A stretch of DNA of 64,000 nt from PoT sp049331405 (lineage in GTDB: Bacteria; Planctomycetota; Planctomycetia; Isosphaerales; Isosphaeraceae), in the NCBI RefSeq assembly GCF_049331405.1, contig NZ_CP186274.1, forward strand, positions 744,001 to 808,000. Direction: 5' to 3'. Below, one piece after another: positions 16,462 through 25,431 of the stretch. The stretch's first letter is position 1; each line of letters begins with the position of its first letter. A program made the position numbers and the translations under genes. Below the pieces are notes generated by a model. The model saw only the letters and a program-made list of their open reading frames with translations. It did not search any database and was not told the DNA's origin.

Positions 16462-17844
16462 ATGGCGGTTCGGTCCGAGGATCGAGGGGGTAAGGGCTCG
16501 AGGCGGTCCTTCCTGGCGACGACCGGCGGGCTCGCGCTCGGCTTCATGGTCGTGCCTCGTCACGTGCTGGGGGGCGCGGGGTTCGTGGCCCCGAGCGAGC
16601 GCGTGAACGTGGCGGGGATCGGCGTGGGCGGGATGGGAGGGGGTGACATCGGGACGCATGCTCGCCTCGGGGCGAATATCGTCGCGCTCTGCGATGTCGA
16701 TGAGGCCCGCGCGGCGGGCTCGTTCAATGCCTTCCCGAAGGCGAAGAAGTATCGCGACTTCCGCGAGATGATCGACAAGGAAGCGAAGAACATCGACGCC
16801 ATCTCGGTCGGGACGCCCGACCACATCCACGCGGTCGCGGCGATGGCCGGGATCAAGGCCGGGAAGCATGTTTACTGCCAGAAGCCGCTCACTCACACCT
16901 TGCGCGAGTGCCGCGAGCTGACCAAGGCCGCGAAGGCCGCCGGCGTGGCCACGCAGATGGGGAACCAGGGGCACGCGACGGAAGGGGCCCGGCTCACGAA
17001 TGAATGGATCCAGGCCGGGGTGATCGGCGAGGTCCGCGAGGTCCACGTCTGGTCCGACCGCGCGGGGCACCTCTGGAAGCAGGGGATCGACCGCCCGCGC
17101 GACACGCCGCCGATCCCCTCGACGCTCGACTGGAACCTCTGGCTGGGCCCGATCCACGAGCGTCCGTATCACCCGGCCTATGCCCCGGTGAACTGGCGAG
17201 GCTGGTGGGATTTCGGCACCGGGGCCCTGGGCGACATGGGCTGCCACATCATTGACCACCCGGTCTGGGCGCTCCAACTCGGGATGCCGACCTCGGTCGA
17301 GTCGCGAACGACGCTCGACGGCTCGGTCTTCGACGGGAACCGGCCGAACACCGAGACGTACCCGATCGCCGCGATGATCGACTACGAGTTCCCCGCCAGG
17401 GGAAAGCTCCCCCCCGTGCGGATGACCTGGTACGACGGTGGCCTCATGCCCCCGACACCCGCCGAGATGCCGGCCGGGCAGCGGCTCGACGGCAACGGCG
17501 TCCTCTACGTCGGCAGCAAGGGGAAGATGTACCACGGGTCGCACGGGGGGATGCCCCAACTCCTGCCTCGCGAGCTTCACGAGGAGGCGAAGAAGGTCCC
17601 CAAGACCATCGAGCGTTCCCCCGGCCACTACGAGGAATGGATCGCGGCCTGCAAAGGGGGACCTCGGCCGGTCTCGAACTTCGACTATGCCGGCCCGCTC
17701 ACGGAGATCGTCCTCCTCGGCGTCCTCTCCCTCCGCGCCCCCGGGCGTCGGCTCGAGTGGGACGCCGTGAACCTCCGCGTCAAGAATGCCCCGGAGCTGG
17801 ATCGGTTCGTCCACACCGAGTATCGCCCCGGGTATTCGCTCTGA
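16462..17844 (+). CDS. Gfo/Idh/MocA family oxidoreductase, Tat-exported
   Basis: A 460-aa protein. The twin-arginine signal GSRRSFLATTGGLALG lies near residues 12-28. The NAD(P)-binding Rossmann domain begins VNVAGIGVGGMGGGDIG, with ALCDVD as the second strand and GTPDHIHA and HVYCQKPLTH (the EKP-like motif, here QKP) following. The C-terminal alpha/beta domain contains the planctomycete Gfo/Idh segments WNLWLGP, WDFGTGALGDMGCHIID and PRPVSNFDYAGPLTE. The ATG at 16462 follows GAGGGGG. Family members oxidise or reduce sugar hydroxyls, often to 3-keto sugars. The DUF1080 gene 50 nt downstream fits that chemistry and is probably co-transcribed. Confidence 0.92.
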   Translation: MAVRSEDRGGKGSRRSFLATTGGLALGFMVVPRHVLGGAGFVAPSERVNVAGIGVGGMGGGDIGTHARLGANIVALCDVDEARAAGSFNAFPKAKKYRDFREMIDKEAKNIDAISVGTPDHIHAVAAMAGIKAGKHVYCQKPLTHTLRECRELTKAAKAAGVATQMGNQGHATEGARLTNEWIQAGVIGEVREVHVWSDRAGHLWKQGIDRPRDTPPIPSTLDWNLWLGPIHERPYHPAYAPVNWRGWWDFGTGALGDMGCHIIDHPVWALQLGMPTSVESRTTLDGSVFDGNRPNTETYPIAAMIDYEFPARGKLPPVRMTWYDGGLMPPTPAEMPAGQRLDGNGVLYVGSKGKMYHGSHGGMPQLLPRELHEEAKKVPKTIERSPGHYEEWIAACKGGPRPVSNFDYAGPLTEIVLLGVLSLRAPGRRLEWDAVNLRVKNAPELDRFVHTEYRPGYSL

Positions 17845-17894
17845 GCGTCGACCCAGGCTCGTCTGAATCTATTCTCATTAAGTGAGATCTTTGT

Positions 17895-18584
17895 ATGTTG
17901 AAGAAATTGGTTTTCACGGTCGCCGTGACCCTGCTGGCTGGCCGGGCGATGGCCGTGGAGAACACCCTGACCGAGCGTGAGAAGCAGGAGGGCTGGCGCC
18001 TGCTGTTCGACGGCCAGACCACCAAGGGCTGGATGTCGATCAAGGAGGAGCCCCTTGGGCCGAAGCACGTCCAGGATGGCACACTCAACCCGCATCCTTG
18101 CAATTACATGCTCGTGCACGAGACGGCGCTCGAGAACTTCGAGCTCGCGCTCGAGTTCAAGATCAGCCCGAAGTGCAACAGCGGCGTCTTCCTCAGGACG
18201 TGGCCTTTGAAGCCGCGGCCCGGCAAGGATGTCGGCTTCAACGGCATCGAGGTCGCCATCGACGACACGACCACGGCCGGATTCCACGACACCGGCGCGA
18301 TCTACGACCTCGTCAAGCCCGAGGTCAACGCGATGAAGCCCGTGGGGGAGTGGAACACCTTGAAGATCGTCTCCGACCGCAATCGGATCGAGGTCGCGGT
18401 CAACGGCAAGGTCGTCTCGAAGATGGACCTCGACCGCTGGACGGAGATCAACAAGCGGCCCGACGGCTCGGACCACAAGTTCGACATCGCCTACAAGAAC
18501 CACCCGCGCAAGGGCTACGTCGGCCTGCAGGATCACGGGAGCGATTGTTGGTATCGTAATATTAAGATTCGCATGCTTCCTTGA
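17895..18584 (+). CDS. DUF1080 / 3-keto-disaccharide hydrolase family protein
   Basis: A 229-aa exported protein with signal peptide MLKKLVFTVAVTLLAGRAMA. The DUF1080 jelly-roll follows: EGWRLLFDGQTTKGWMS, FELALEFKISPKCNSGVFLRT, GIEVAIDD, GEWNTLKIVSDRNRIEVAVNGK, and the C-terminal GYVGLQDHGSDCWYRNIKIR. Several members are now known to hydrolyse 3-keto-glycosides. Its position directly behind the Gfo/Idh/MocA oxidoreductase suggests the pair oxidises and then cleaves a glycoside in the periplasm (inference). Confidence 0.9.
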   Translation: MLKKLVFTVAVTLLAGRAMAVENTLTEREKQEGWRLLFDGQTTKGWMSIKEEPLGPKHVQDGTLNPHPCNYMLVHETALENFELALEFKISPKCNSGVFLRTWPLKPRPGKDVGFNGIEVAIDDTTTAGFHDTGAIYDLVKPEVNAMKPVGEWNTLKIVSDRNRIEVAVNGKVVSKMDLDRWTEINKRPDGSDHKFDIAYKNHPRKGYVGLQDHGSDCWYRNIKIRMLP

Positions 18585-18620
18585 TTCGTTGGTGATGGGG
18601 ATGAGTGCGAGCGAAATGAG

Positions 18621-18671
18621 ACGACCCGGGCTCGGGGGCAGGGGAGCCTGACCTCGATCCCGGGTCGTTTT
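18621..18671. terminator. hairpin terminator between convergent genes
   Basis: A 10-bp stem (18621-18630 with 18659-18668) is followed by TTTT on the + strand. It separates the DUF1080 gene from the convergent hydrolase gene. Confidence 0.65.
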
Positions 18672-18689
18672 CGTAGTATCGGAGGCGGG

Positions 18690-20450
18690 TCAGGAGGCGG
18701 GGCCGCCCTTGGCCTGGTCGCGGATCCAGTCGCCGATGATTTCCAGGGCGGCGGGGGCGATCGTCTCCTCGATCGAGGCGTACTCGGAAGGGGCCCCGGT
18801 CCGGCAGGTCTGGAAGAGGTGGTTCAGGCCGGGGAGTTCCTTGAGGACCACCCGGGAGTTGCCCGAGCTCTTGAGGGCCTTCTCGATCTCGGCCAGGTTC
18901 TCCTTGGGCGGGACCTGCAGGTCCTTCTCGCCGACGATCGCCAGGACGGGGCAACGGACCTTCGCCAGGGTCGGCCTCGGGTCGAAGCTCAGGAAGTAGC
19001 GGAACCAGGGGGTGCGCAAGACGGCGAGCTCGGCGTCGCCCTGGCTCTTCATCTTGGCGAGCTCCTTGCGCTCGTCCTCGGGCAGGGCCTTGATCGTTTC
19101 TTCGATCAACTCTTTCATGCGCTTCGTGGCGGCCTTGTCGTCCTTCTCGGCCTTGGCGACCGCCATCAGCTTCTTCTGGAGGTCGAGGCTCTGCGAGAGT
19201 TGCTCGTCCTTCGCCCCCATCGCCTTGCCGATGAGTTTGGCCTGCAAGGCGAGGATCTCGTCCCCCGGGAGGCCGGTGCCGGCCATGAGCACGATGAAGG
19301 CGATGTCGTCCGACTTCACGGCGACCATCGGGGCGATGAGGCCCCCTTCGCTATGCCCGATGAGGCCGATCTTCCTGCCGTCGATCTTGGGTTGCGATTT
19401 GAGGAAGGCGACGCCCGCCAGCACGTCCTTGCCGAAGTCCTCGCTGGTCGAGGTGATCGTGCTGCCGGTCGAGCCGCCAACGCCTCGGTCGTCGACCCGG
19501 AGCACGGCGACCCCGCGCCTGGTGAGGTAGTCGGCCAGGACGAGGAACGGCTTGTGGCCGAGGAGCGACTCGTCCCGGTCCTGGGCCCCGGAGCCGCTGA
19601 TGAGGATCACCGCGGGGAAGGGGCCGGGGCCTTCGGGCGTCGTCAGGGTGCCCGCCAGCTTGATCTTCGCCTCCTCGTTGCGGTACTCGACCTCCTCCTC
19701 AGCATACGGGAATGGGGGCTTCGGGGTCTGGGGATGGTTGACCTCCGTGAGCTTGTCCTTCCTCGTCAGCGAGAGCGGGAAGGCCGCGCCCCCTTGCTTC
19801 CACTCGCCCGTGGCCTCGGTCGCCGTCGCGTTGAGCTTGCCGGTGAAGCTCCCGCCGATCTTCCGCACGGTGAACGAGAGGACGTCCTTATCCAGGGTGA
19901 AGGTGTCGGCGCCGAACTCGGCCGGGGTCTGGTCGGGGCTGGAGAAACTGGCCCGCGACGTCTTATCCTTCGGATCCTTTGTGACCCGCAGCACGAGCCG
20001 CAATTCGAGCCCCGCGCGGACGGCCAGCTTCCCCTCCCAGAACTCGACCGGGCCGGGGGGGACGAGCTTGAGGGTGAGCGGGAAGGACTTGCCGGCCTGC
20101 ATGAACTCGCCGACGGCCTCATCCTCCTCGGCGTTGAGCTTGCCGGCGAACTTGGCCCCGATCTTGGGGATCTCGAAGGAGAGCGTCGTCTTGTCGCGCT
20201 TGGGCGAGTCGACCTTGATCCCGACGGCGCCCTGCTCGGGGCTGTCGAACGTCGCGGTCAGGGCGCCATCCTTGGACGGGGTCAGGTGCACGACGAGTCT
20301 CAGGCTGATACCCCCGCCGAGATCGAGTCGGCCCTCCCACGCTTCTTCCTTCGGCTGGGATGCAGGCTCCTGGGCCTGCGCGTCGACCGCGCCGCAAAGG
20401 GTCAGGGTCAGGGTCAGGGTCAGGAAGGCGAGTAAGACTGGGATGCGCAT
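18690..20450 (-). CDS. secreted alpha/beta hydrolase with duplicated N-terminal domain
   Basis: A 586-aa protein. The signal peptide contains an unusual (Leu-Thr)n core made by a hexanucleotide repeat. Two similar domains of about 90 aa follow, each starting WEGRL/WEGKL, with matching strands (ISLRLVVHLT vs LELRLVLRVT; IGAKFAGKLNAEEDEAVGEF vs IGGSFTGKLNATATEATGEW). The C-terminal serine hydrolase (about 290-586) shows GTLTTPEGPGPFPAVILISGSG, LRVDDRGVGGS, the nucleophile elbow GHSEGG, an Asp in VGEKD and a His in GLNHLFQ. It resembles planctomycete and Bacteroidetes secreted esterase/peptidase-like hydrolases (S9/YitV-type). Substrate unknown. Confidence 0.88.
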   Translation of the reverse strand: MRIPVLLAFLTLTLTLTLCGAVDAQAQEPASQPKEEAWEGRLDLGGGISLRLVVHLTPSKDGALTATFDSPEQGAVGIKVDSPKRDKTTLSFEIPKIGAKFAGKLNAEEDEAVGEFMQAGKSFPLTLKLVPPGPVEFWEGKLAVRAGLELRLVLRVTKDPKDKTSRASFSSPDQTPAEFGADTFTLDKDVLSFTVRKIGGSFTGKLNATATEATGEWKQGGAAFPLSLTRKDKLTEVNHPQTPKPPFPYAEEEVEYRNEEAKIKLAGTLTTPEGPGPFPAVILISGSGAQDRDESLLGHKPFLVLADYLTRRGVAVLRVDDRGVGGSTGSTITSTSEDFGKDVLAGVAFLKSQPKIDGRKIGLIGHSEGGLIAPMVAVKSDDIAFIVLMAGTGLPGDEILALQAKLIGKAMGAKDEQLSQSLDLQKKLMAVAKAEKDDKAATKRMKELIEETIKALPEDERKELAKMKSQGDAELAVLRTPWFRYFLSFDPRPTLAKVRCPVLAIVGEKDLQVPPKENLAEIEKALKSSGNSRVVLKELPGLNHLFQTCRTGAPSEYASIEETIAPAALEIIGDWIRDQAKGGPAS

Positions 20451-20770
20451 CTTATTGGGATTCCCCGGAGAGCGGGCGCGGATCGGCAGCGACGTCACAC
20501 GGCCACATCGGCCGCGACGGCTCCGCAGGCCCTCATGCCTACCCGAGCGCGAACCTGGTTCGCCAGGGGGTCGCATCAAGAATAGGGTTCGTCGCCGGGC
20601 GGCGGTTCTTGGCGGAATCCGGGATGGATTCTGCCCGGGACCGGATCGGCATTTGCCTGCGTGCGAGTCGGGATGCTCGGCGGGTCTGGGTGGGAAGGGG
20701 GGGCGGGTGCTCCAGGGTTCGCTTCCGAAACGCCTGGAACACGCGATTCAGGCCGACGATTGGCTCAGAG
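20451..20770. other. intergenic
   Basis: 320 nt between two minus-strand genes. No gene, clear terminator or promoter seen. Confidence 0.45.
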
Positions 20771-21541
20771 TCAGAGGAGGCTCTCGAGCAGGAGCTTGAG
20801 CTTGCGGACCTCGACCTCGGTGTCGAACGGGTTGTCCGGCAGGTCGAGGATCGAGACGGTCAGGGCGCGGTCGTAGCCGACCCGGATCAGTTGGTTGACG
20901 ACCCGGTTGTACTCGATCTCACCCTGGCCGACTCGCACCTGGAATTCGCCGGGGCCCTTGCCCGTGTCGCGCAGGTGGACGTTCTGGACGTAGGGATAGA
21001 CCTCGTCGAAGTCGCCCCCCTTATGCGGCCCCTGGATGTAGTGGCTCGGGTCGAGCGTCAGGCCGAGGCCGGGGACCGCCTTGCAGAGGGCGACGGCGGC
21101 GGCGGGGTCGGCCGTGAGCGTCTTCGAGTGGGTCTCGAGCGCGAGTACGAGGCCTTCCCGCATGGCGAAGCTCGCCAGGACCTGGAGCCGCTTGACCTCG
21201 TCGTCGAACGACGTGCCCAGCGGCGCGGCCGAGATCGTCAGCACGGCCACGGTCAGCGGCTTGGCCAGACGGCCCAGGGCCTCGAAGCGGCGGCGGAGTA
21301 CCGGGCTCGCGGGGTCGAGGTCGCCGAAGTCCAGGCCGAGTGCGGCGATGGTCAGGCTCGGCCCGTTGCGGAGCCGGTGCAGGGCCGCCTCGGGATTCTC
21401 GGCGACCTCCGACGGCTTGATGTGGATGCCGTCCTCGACGACCCCCAGCTCGATCTTATCGAATTCCAACTCGGCGATGTGACGAAGGGCCGATTCCAAC
21501 GGTTCCTTCGAGAAGCAGAGCGTGTTGCAGGCGACGAACAC
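20771..21541 (-). CDS. sugar phosphate isomerase/epimerase-like TIM barrel protein
   Basis: A 256-aa protein of the AP-endonuclease-2/xylose-isomerase-like TIM-barrel family. Visible are FDKIELGVVEDGIH at strand 2, LALETHSKTL with the metal-binding Glu, LTLDPSHYI (Asp/His), and VQNVHLRDTGKG followed by the C-terminal GQGEIEYNRVVNQL. The frame is open to 21994, but similarity starts at the GTG at 21541, which is preceded by AGGAGGGG, so I use that start. It lies 101 nt behind the 1262-aa gene on the same strand and near the 3-keto-sugar genes, which fits sugar epimerisation (inference). Confidence 0.86.
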   Translation of the reverse strand: MFVACNTLCFSKEPLESALRHIAELEFDKIELGVVEDGIHIKPSEVAENPEAALHRLRNGPSLTIAALGLDFGDLDPASPVLRRRFEALGRLAKPLTVAVLTISAAPLGTSFDDEVKRLQVLASFAMREGLVLALETHSKTLTADPAAAVALCKAVPGLGLTLDPSHYIQGPHKGGDFDEVYPYVQNVHLRDTGKGPGEFQVRVGQGEIEYNRVVNQLIRVGYDRALTVSILDLPDNPFDTEVEVRKLKLLLESLL

Positions 21542-21578
21542 CCGATCCCCTCCTGTCCCCTCCCTGTGGCACCCCGCG

Positions 21579-21598
21579 CGGTCGGCTCTCTCCGACCG
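21579..21598. repeat. hairpin ahead of the epimerase-like gene
   Basis: A perfect 7-bp stem with a 6-nt loop (CGGTCGG/CCGACCG) in the 101-nt gap. On the minus strand it precedes the GTG start by 37 nt and lacks a U tract, so attenuation or simple mRNA structure is as likely as termination. Confidence 0.35.
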
Positions 21599-21642
21599 GA
21601 TCAGGTGACGGGGCCCTGGATAGTCGACGTCAGCCGAAGATC

Positions 21643-24600
21643 TTACCGCAGGAAGCGGTTGGGTGGTAGGGCAGTCGCCGTGCCCGTGCGCATCCCCTCG
21701 TGACGCTCGGCCGCGCCACCGGCGACCTGGCCGTCGCCGATCAGGACCGACGTCTTCGCCCAGTGGGACGAGGCGAGGCGGGCGAAGTCGGCATATCGCT
21801 TCTCGCGATAGGCATGGATGGCGGCCATCAGGACGAGCCGGGTGTTGAGCCGCTCGGGCTCCGAGAGCGCGGCGCCCGCCACGGTCAGGTCGTCCATCCA
21901 GAGGGTCCCGCCCGTCGGCAGCTCGAATCGGAGCCGGACGCGCTCGAGGCCCCCCGCGGGGATCTCGACGACACGAATCCCCAGGTGGGACCACTGGGGC
22001 TGCACCGTCAGCTCCGACCAGCGGAGGAAGGGCTGGCCCGCGGCCTCGCCCTCGATCCAGGCGCGGACCTTCGCGTCGGGGTCGGCGGATCGGAACCAGG
22101 CCTGGATGTTCAGCGCCGTGTGCCCCTTGGCGGCGAAGTAGTCGCTGGCCATGATACCCGGAGGGGCGGTCGCGCTCAGGCGGAGGCTGCCCCGCCCCGA
22201 ATGCGGCTTGGCCGGGTCGATTTCCACCGTGGTCCCCATCCCGCCGAGCGCCTGCCAGCCGGTGATCGGCGGCGGAGGCGTCCGGTTCCCGGTCAGTTGG
22301 ACGAGGGGAGGGGTGCTCGGTTCGAAGCCGGGGTTGGGGGGGCCGAGCCCGGCGCCCGGGGCCTGGCTGAGCCTCAAGAGCAGGCCCGACAGCTCATCGT
22401 GGCGGGCCTGCATGCCGGCGAGGACGGCGTCGGACGGGTGGGGGATCAGCGAGCTGACCTCGAGCTTAGCCGAGGCGACCCGGAGCGCGGCCACGCCGAA
22501 GGGGGGCAGGTCCAGGACGACCCGGCTGCCGCTGTTGCCGGCGGCCTCGGGCGAGAGGCGGAGGCCTCGGCCCAGGTCGTCGACCGTCGCGGACGCCTCC
22601 GCCTGGATCAGGGCCTCGAGCCGGATCGGGTAGGGGGTGTCGTTCGCCATCGAGAGGAACGACGAGGCCCCGCCCTTGATCATGCGCACGGCCACGCCGA
22701 AGGGCTGACGCGCGATCGGGGGGCTTGCGGTTGCCGAGGCGGGCAGGGCCCGGAAGACCCTGGCGAAGTGCCTGATCCGGTCCTCCTGGCCCACGACTGT
22801 CGAAGAGTCGAAGATCATCCAGCGGGGGTCGAGAGCGGCGATGGCGTGACCCATGATCTTGTCCCCTCCCATGCCGTCGGGCTGGGGGACGGCGGTCAAG
22901 TGCAGGCCGCTGTCCCGGACCTGCGGGGGATTCGGCCCGGCCGGCTTGCCGCCACCTTGAGCGGAGGCGTCGCCCGATCCCATCAGGATCAGGCCCCTGC
23001 CGGTCTTGGCGGCGACCAGGGCATCGAGCTCGGGGCTGGTGGCCAGGTCGTGGGCCAGGTCATCGGTCGAGAGTCCCGCCCCCCTGAGGACCACGGGGGC
23101 TCCCTCCTCGTTCGACCACGACTCCAGGTCGAGGCCCACCGCACGCCAGGCGTGGGTCGGGGCCAGGCCGGCGAGGTCGACATGCCGGGCCTCGGTCCCG
23201 GACGGCCCGTCGTCGAGCCTCGGCGTCATGACCGCCAGGACCGTCCCGGGCGCGGCCCGACGCGCGGTCGCGGCGAGCTCGCCGTAGAGCGCGGCCATCC
23301 CTTTCGCACGCCAGGTCAGCCAGGGCATTCGCCCGGGGCCCGAGAGGAATTGGGCCCTGGCCACGTACCGGTTCGCATCCTGGAGGTCCACCCCGGGGAG
23401 GCCCGCCGTCGCGTCGGCCCCGAAGGCCTCGCGGACGAATCGCACGTAGGTGAGGTCGTCGAAGCCCGTGTCGGGGCTCCCGAGCAGGGTCGGGCCGGGG
23501 CCGAGGCGGATCAGGAATCCTTTCAGGTTCTCATGCGACTTCTTGAGCGTGGCGACCTCGGCCATCCTCCGCTTCATCGCCTCGCGGACGTCGGGGTGGA
23601 GGGGGTGGTAGACGTTCCCGTCCGCCTGCCCTCGACGGTCGAGCCGGACCATGCCGCTGGCGACGGCATCGTCCGTGGCAGGGTCGGGGATGCCGGGCAA
23701 GGTGCCGTCGAAGTCGGCCTCAAGCCAGGCCGTGCAGCCTTGCCGGGCCAGGATCCGCAGCAGCAGGTCGAGCCGGTCCGGCCCGGTCGCGTCCTCGGCC
23801 GCCTGGCCGTCGAGGCGTCGACGCTGGCCGCGGTCGGCGATCCCCGCGGGCAGGACCACCGACGTGGCACCGCAATAGGTGAGGTACTGGCCGAGGTTCC
23901 GGGCGGGGACGAAGATATCTCCTCCCGCCGCGCCTCCGCCGAATCGATCGAGTATCGCGGGCCTGGCGAGGTAGAGGCCCAAGCCTCGCGGGTTGGCCTT
24001 AGGCTCGACGATCGGGGGGCCCTTGGGGATCTCCGTCAGCTCGCTGAGGACGACGCTGCCGACCTGCACGGCCGCCGCCGGGTCGCGATTGACCAGGACC
24101 AGGACCGGGTCGGCGACGTCGGGCCAGATGAACCAGGAGAAAGTCTCGGCCGACCCGCCGTCGAGGATCGGCGGCCCGGAGGCGCAGGCGTCGAGCAGCA
24201 GGTGCGAGGGGCTGCCGTTAGGCCCATTCGAACCGACCATCGCCACGCCCAGTGACGAGGGATGCCCGCCGACGACCGTCAACGTGAGCTTGTGGGGCTT
24301 CCCGGGATGCGGGACCTTGAGCCCGAGCGCCGACCAGGCCAGGCCGTTGGCGTCGGCCGGGCCGAGGTTCGCCGTCTCGGAACCGGCCCGGGTGATCCAA
24401 CCCCGGAGGCGATCGCGTCGGGTGGCCTCGACCAGCGCGGCATCCGGCACCGTCCAGGATGTCCCCGGGGCCGACAGGGGCTCCCGGCCCGACGCCGTCG
24501 GGTGCTGGCCCCGGAGCTTGGCCAGGTCGATCCGCTCGACTTCCTGCCCGGCCTCGGCCTTCGGAGGTTCCGTCGTCGGGGACTTGGAGCCGGCCACCAC

Positions 24601-25431
24601 GAGGGTCGTCCGGCGCCTGGCGGAGGTTGCCGTCGAGTTCCGCCGTCGACGGAGCCAGCGGCCGAGCCTCGTGTGCTCTACGCCCGTGGCCATAAGTTCC
24701 CAGTTCGCCTGGACCTCGAGGACATACGTCCCTTCGCCCTTCGGGGCAGGGATGTCCCAGACCTTGGCCGGGGCGGTCTCGACGTTGGTGGGGACGACCT
24801 CAAGGCGCTCGTCTCGCCAGACCGGCTCGCCGCCGCCGATGGGGCGGAGCTCGGCCGAGCATCGCAGGGAGACTTCGGTCGTCTCCGGGGTCAGGATGTT
24901 GTAGGCGACGGTGACCGGGAAGAGACCCCCGGGGACGGCCGTCCCATCCCCCTTCTCCAGGTCGATGCCCAGGGCATCCCAGGGGAGGCGTTCGACGACG
25001 AGTTCAAGCGGCCCCTGGGCGAAGGGGCGCTGTTGGCCGTCGAGCAGGGCCTGGAGCGGGATCCGGACCACCTGGCCGAAGGCTCGCAGGATCAGGTTTG
25101 CGCCGAGGGGGGCTTCGAGCCGGGCCCGGACCCGTCCCGACGGATTGACGCCGAGCCTCCAGGCCTGGGCGTCACCTCGGGGTTCTTCGCGGGCGTCCGA
25201 GTCCGAAGTACGCCACGCAAGTGCCTCCACGACCTGGCCTTCGGTCATCTCGAGGTCGACGGCCGTCTCCACGCCGGCAGGGATGGCCGCGGCCTTCCAC
25301 GAGACCTCGATCGTGAGCCGGACGGGAGCCGCACCGGGCTTAGCGGGCGAGATCGGGGCGGCTGCCATCGCGACCGCTCCTGTGAGGAGCAATGCCATGA
25401 CTGCCAACAATTTGCGCCTTCCATTGCGCAT
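21643..25431 (-). CDS. large exported protein of unknown function
   Basis: A 1262-aa protein. A signal peptide (RRKLLAVMALLLTGAVAMAAAP) is followed by beta-rich N-terminal domains (to about residue 280) and a basic linker with RRRRNS and RRRTT. A middle region (about 510-840) reads like a glycoside-hydrolase-type TIM barrel: LARPAILDRFGG, LTYCGATSVVLPAGI, LLLRILARQGCTAWLEADF, HPDVREAMKRRMAEV, LKGFLIRLGPGP. The C-terminus has a carbohydrate-binding-module-like jelly roll (NPGFE, GRGSLRLSA, LNIQAWFRSADPDAKVRAWIEG, LWMDDLTV). I do not recognise a named family over the full length and see no obvious catalytic Glu pair. It may be a cell-envelope glycan-acting or glycan-binding protein. Confidence 0.75.
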   Translation of the reverse strand: MRNGRRKLLAVMALLLTGAVAMAAAPISPAKPGAAPVRLTIEVSWKAAAIPAGVETAVDLEMTEGQVVEALAWRTSDSDAREEPRGDAQAWRLGVNPSGRVRARLEAPLGANLILRAFGQVVRIPLQALLDGQQRPFAQGPLELVVERLPWDALGIDLEKGDGTAVPGGLFPVTVAYNILTPETTEVSLRCSAELRPIGGGEPVWRDERLEVVPTNVETAPAKVWDIPAPKGEGTYVLEVQANWELMATGVEHTRLGRWLRRRRNSTATSARRRTTLVVAGSKSPTTEPPKAEAGQEVERIDLAKLRGQHPTASGREPLSAPGTSWTVPDAALVEATRRDRLRGWITRAGSETANLGPADANGLAWSALGLKVPHPGKPHKLTLTVVGGHPSSLGVAMVGSNGPNGSPSHLLLDACASGPPILDGGSAETFSWFIWPDVADPVLVLVNRDPAAAVQVGSVVLSELTEIPKGPPIVEPKANPRGLGLYLARPAILDRFGGGAAGGDIFVPARNLGQYLTYCGATSVVLPAGIADRGQRRRLDGQAAEDATGPDRLDLLLRILARQGCTAWLEADFDGTLPGIPDPATDDAVASGMVRLDRRGQADGNVYHPLHPDVREAMKRRMAEVATLKKSHENLKGFLIRLGPGPTLLGSPDTGFDDLTYVRFVREAFGADATAGLPGVDLQDANRYVARAQFLSGPGRMPWLTWRAKGMAALYGELAATARRAAPGTVLAVMTPRLDDGPSGTEARHVDLAGLAPTHAWRAVGLDLESWSNEEGAPVVLRGAGLSTDDLAHDLATSPELDALVAAKTGRGLILMGSGDASAQGGGKPAGPNPPQVRDSGLHLTAVPQPDGMGGDKIMGHAIAALDPRWMIFDSSTVVGQEDRIRHFARVFRALPASATASPPIARQPFGVAVRMIKGGASSFLSMANDTPYPIRLEALIQAEASATVDDLGRGLRLSPEAAGNSGSRVVLDLPPFGVAALRVASAKLEVSSLIPHPSDAVLAGMQARHDELSGLLLRLSQAPGAGLGPPNPGFEPSTPPLVQLTGNRTPPPPITGWQALGGMGTTVEIDPAKPHSGRGSLRLSATAPPGIMASDYFAAKGHTALNIQAWFRSADPDAKVRAWIEGEAAGQPFLRWSELTVQPQWSHLGIRVVEIPAGGLERVRLRFELPTGGTLWMDDLTVAGAALSEPERLNTRLVLMAAIHAYREKRYADFARLASSHWAKTSVLIGDGQVAGGAAERHEGMRTGTATALPPNRFLR

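Noticed and set aside
21560..21625. TPP riboswitch-like string ACCTGATCCGG on the minus strand upstream of the epimerase-like gene
   Set aside because: The CTGAGA and GGTAATGCC/AGCG parts are missing and the order of elements is wrong. The hairpin there is a simple 7-bp stem.
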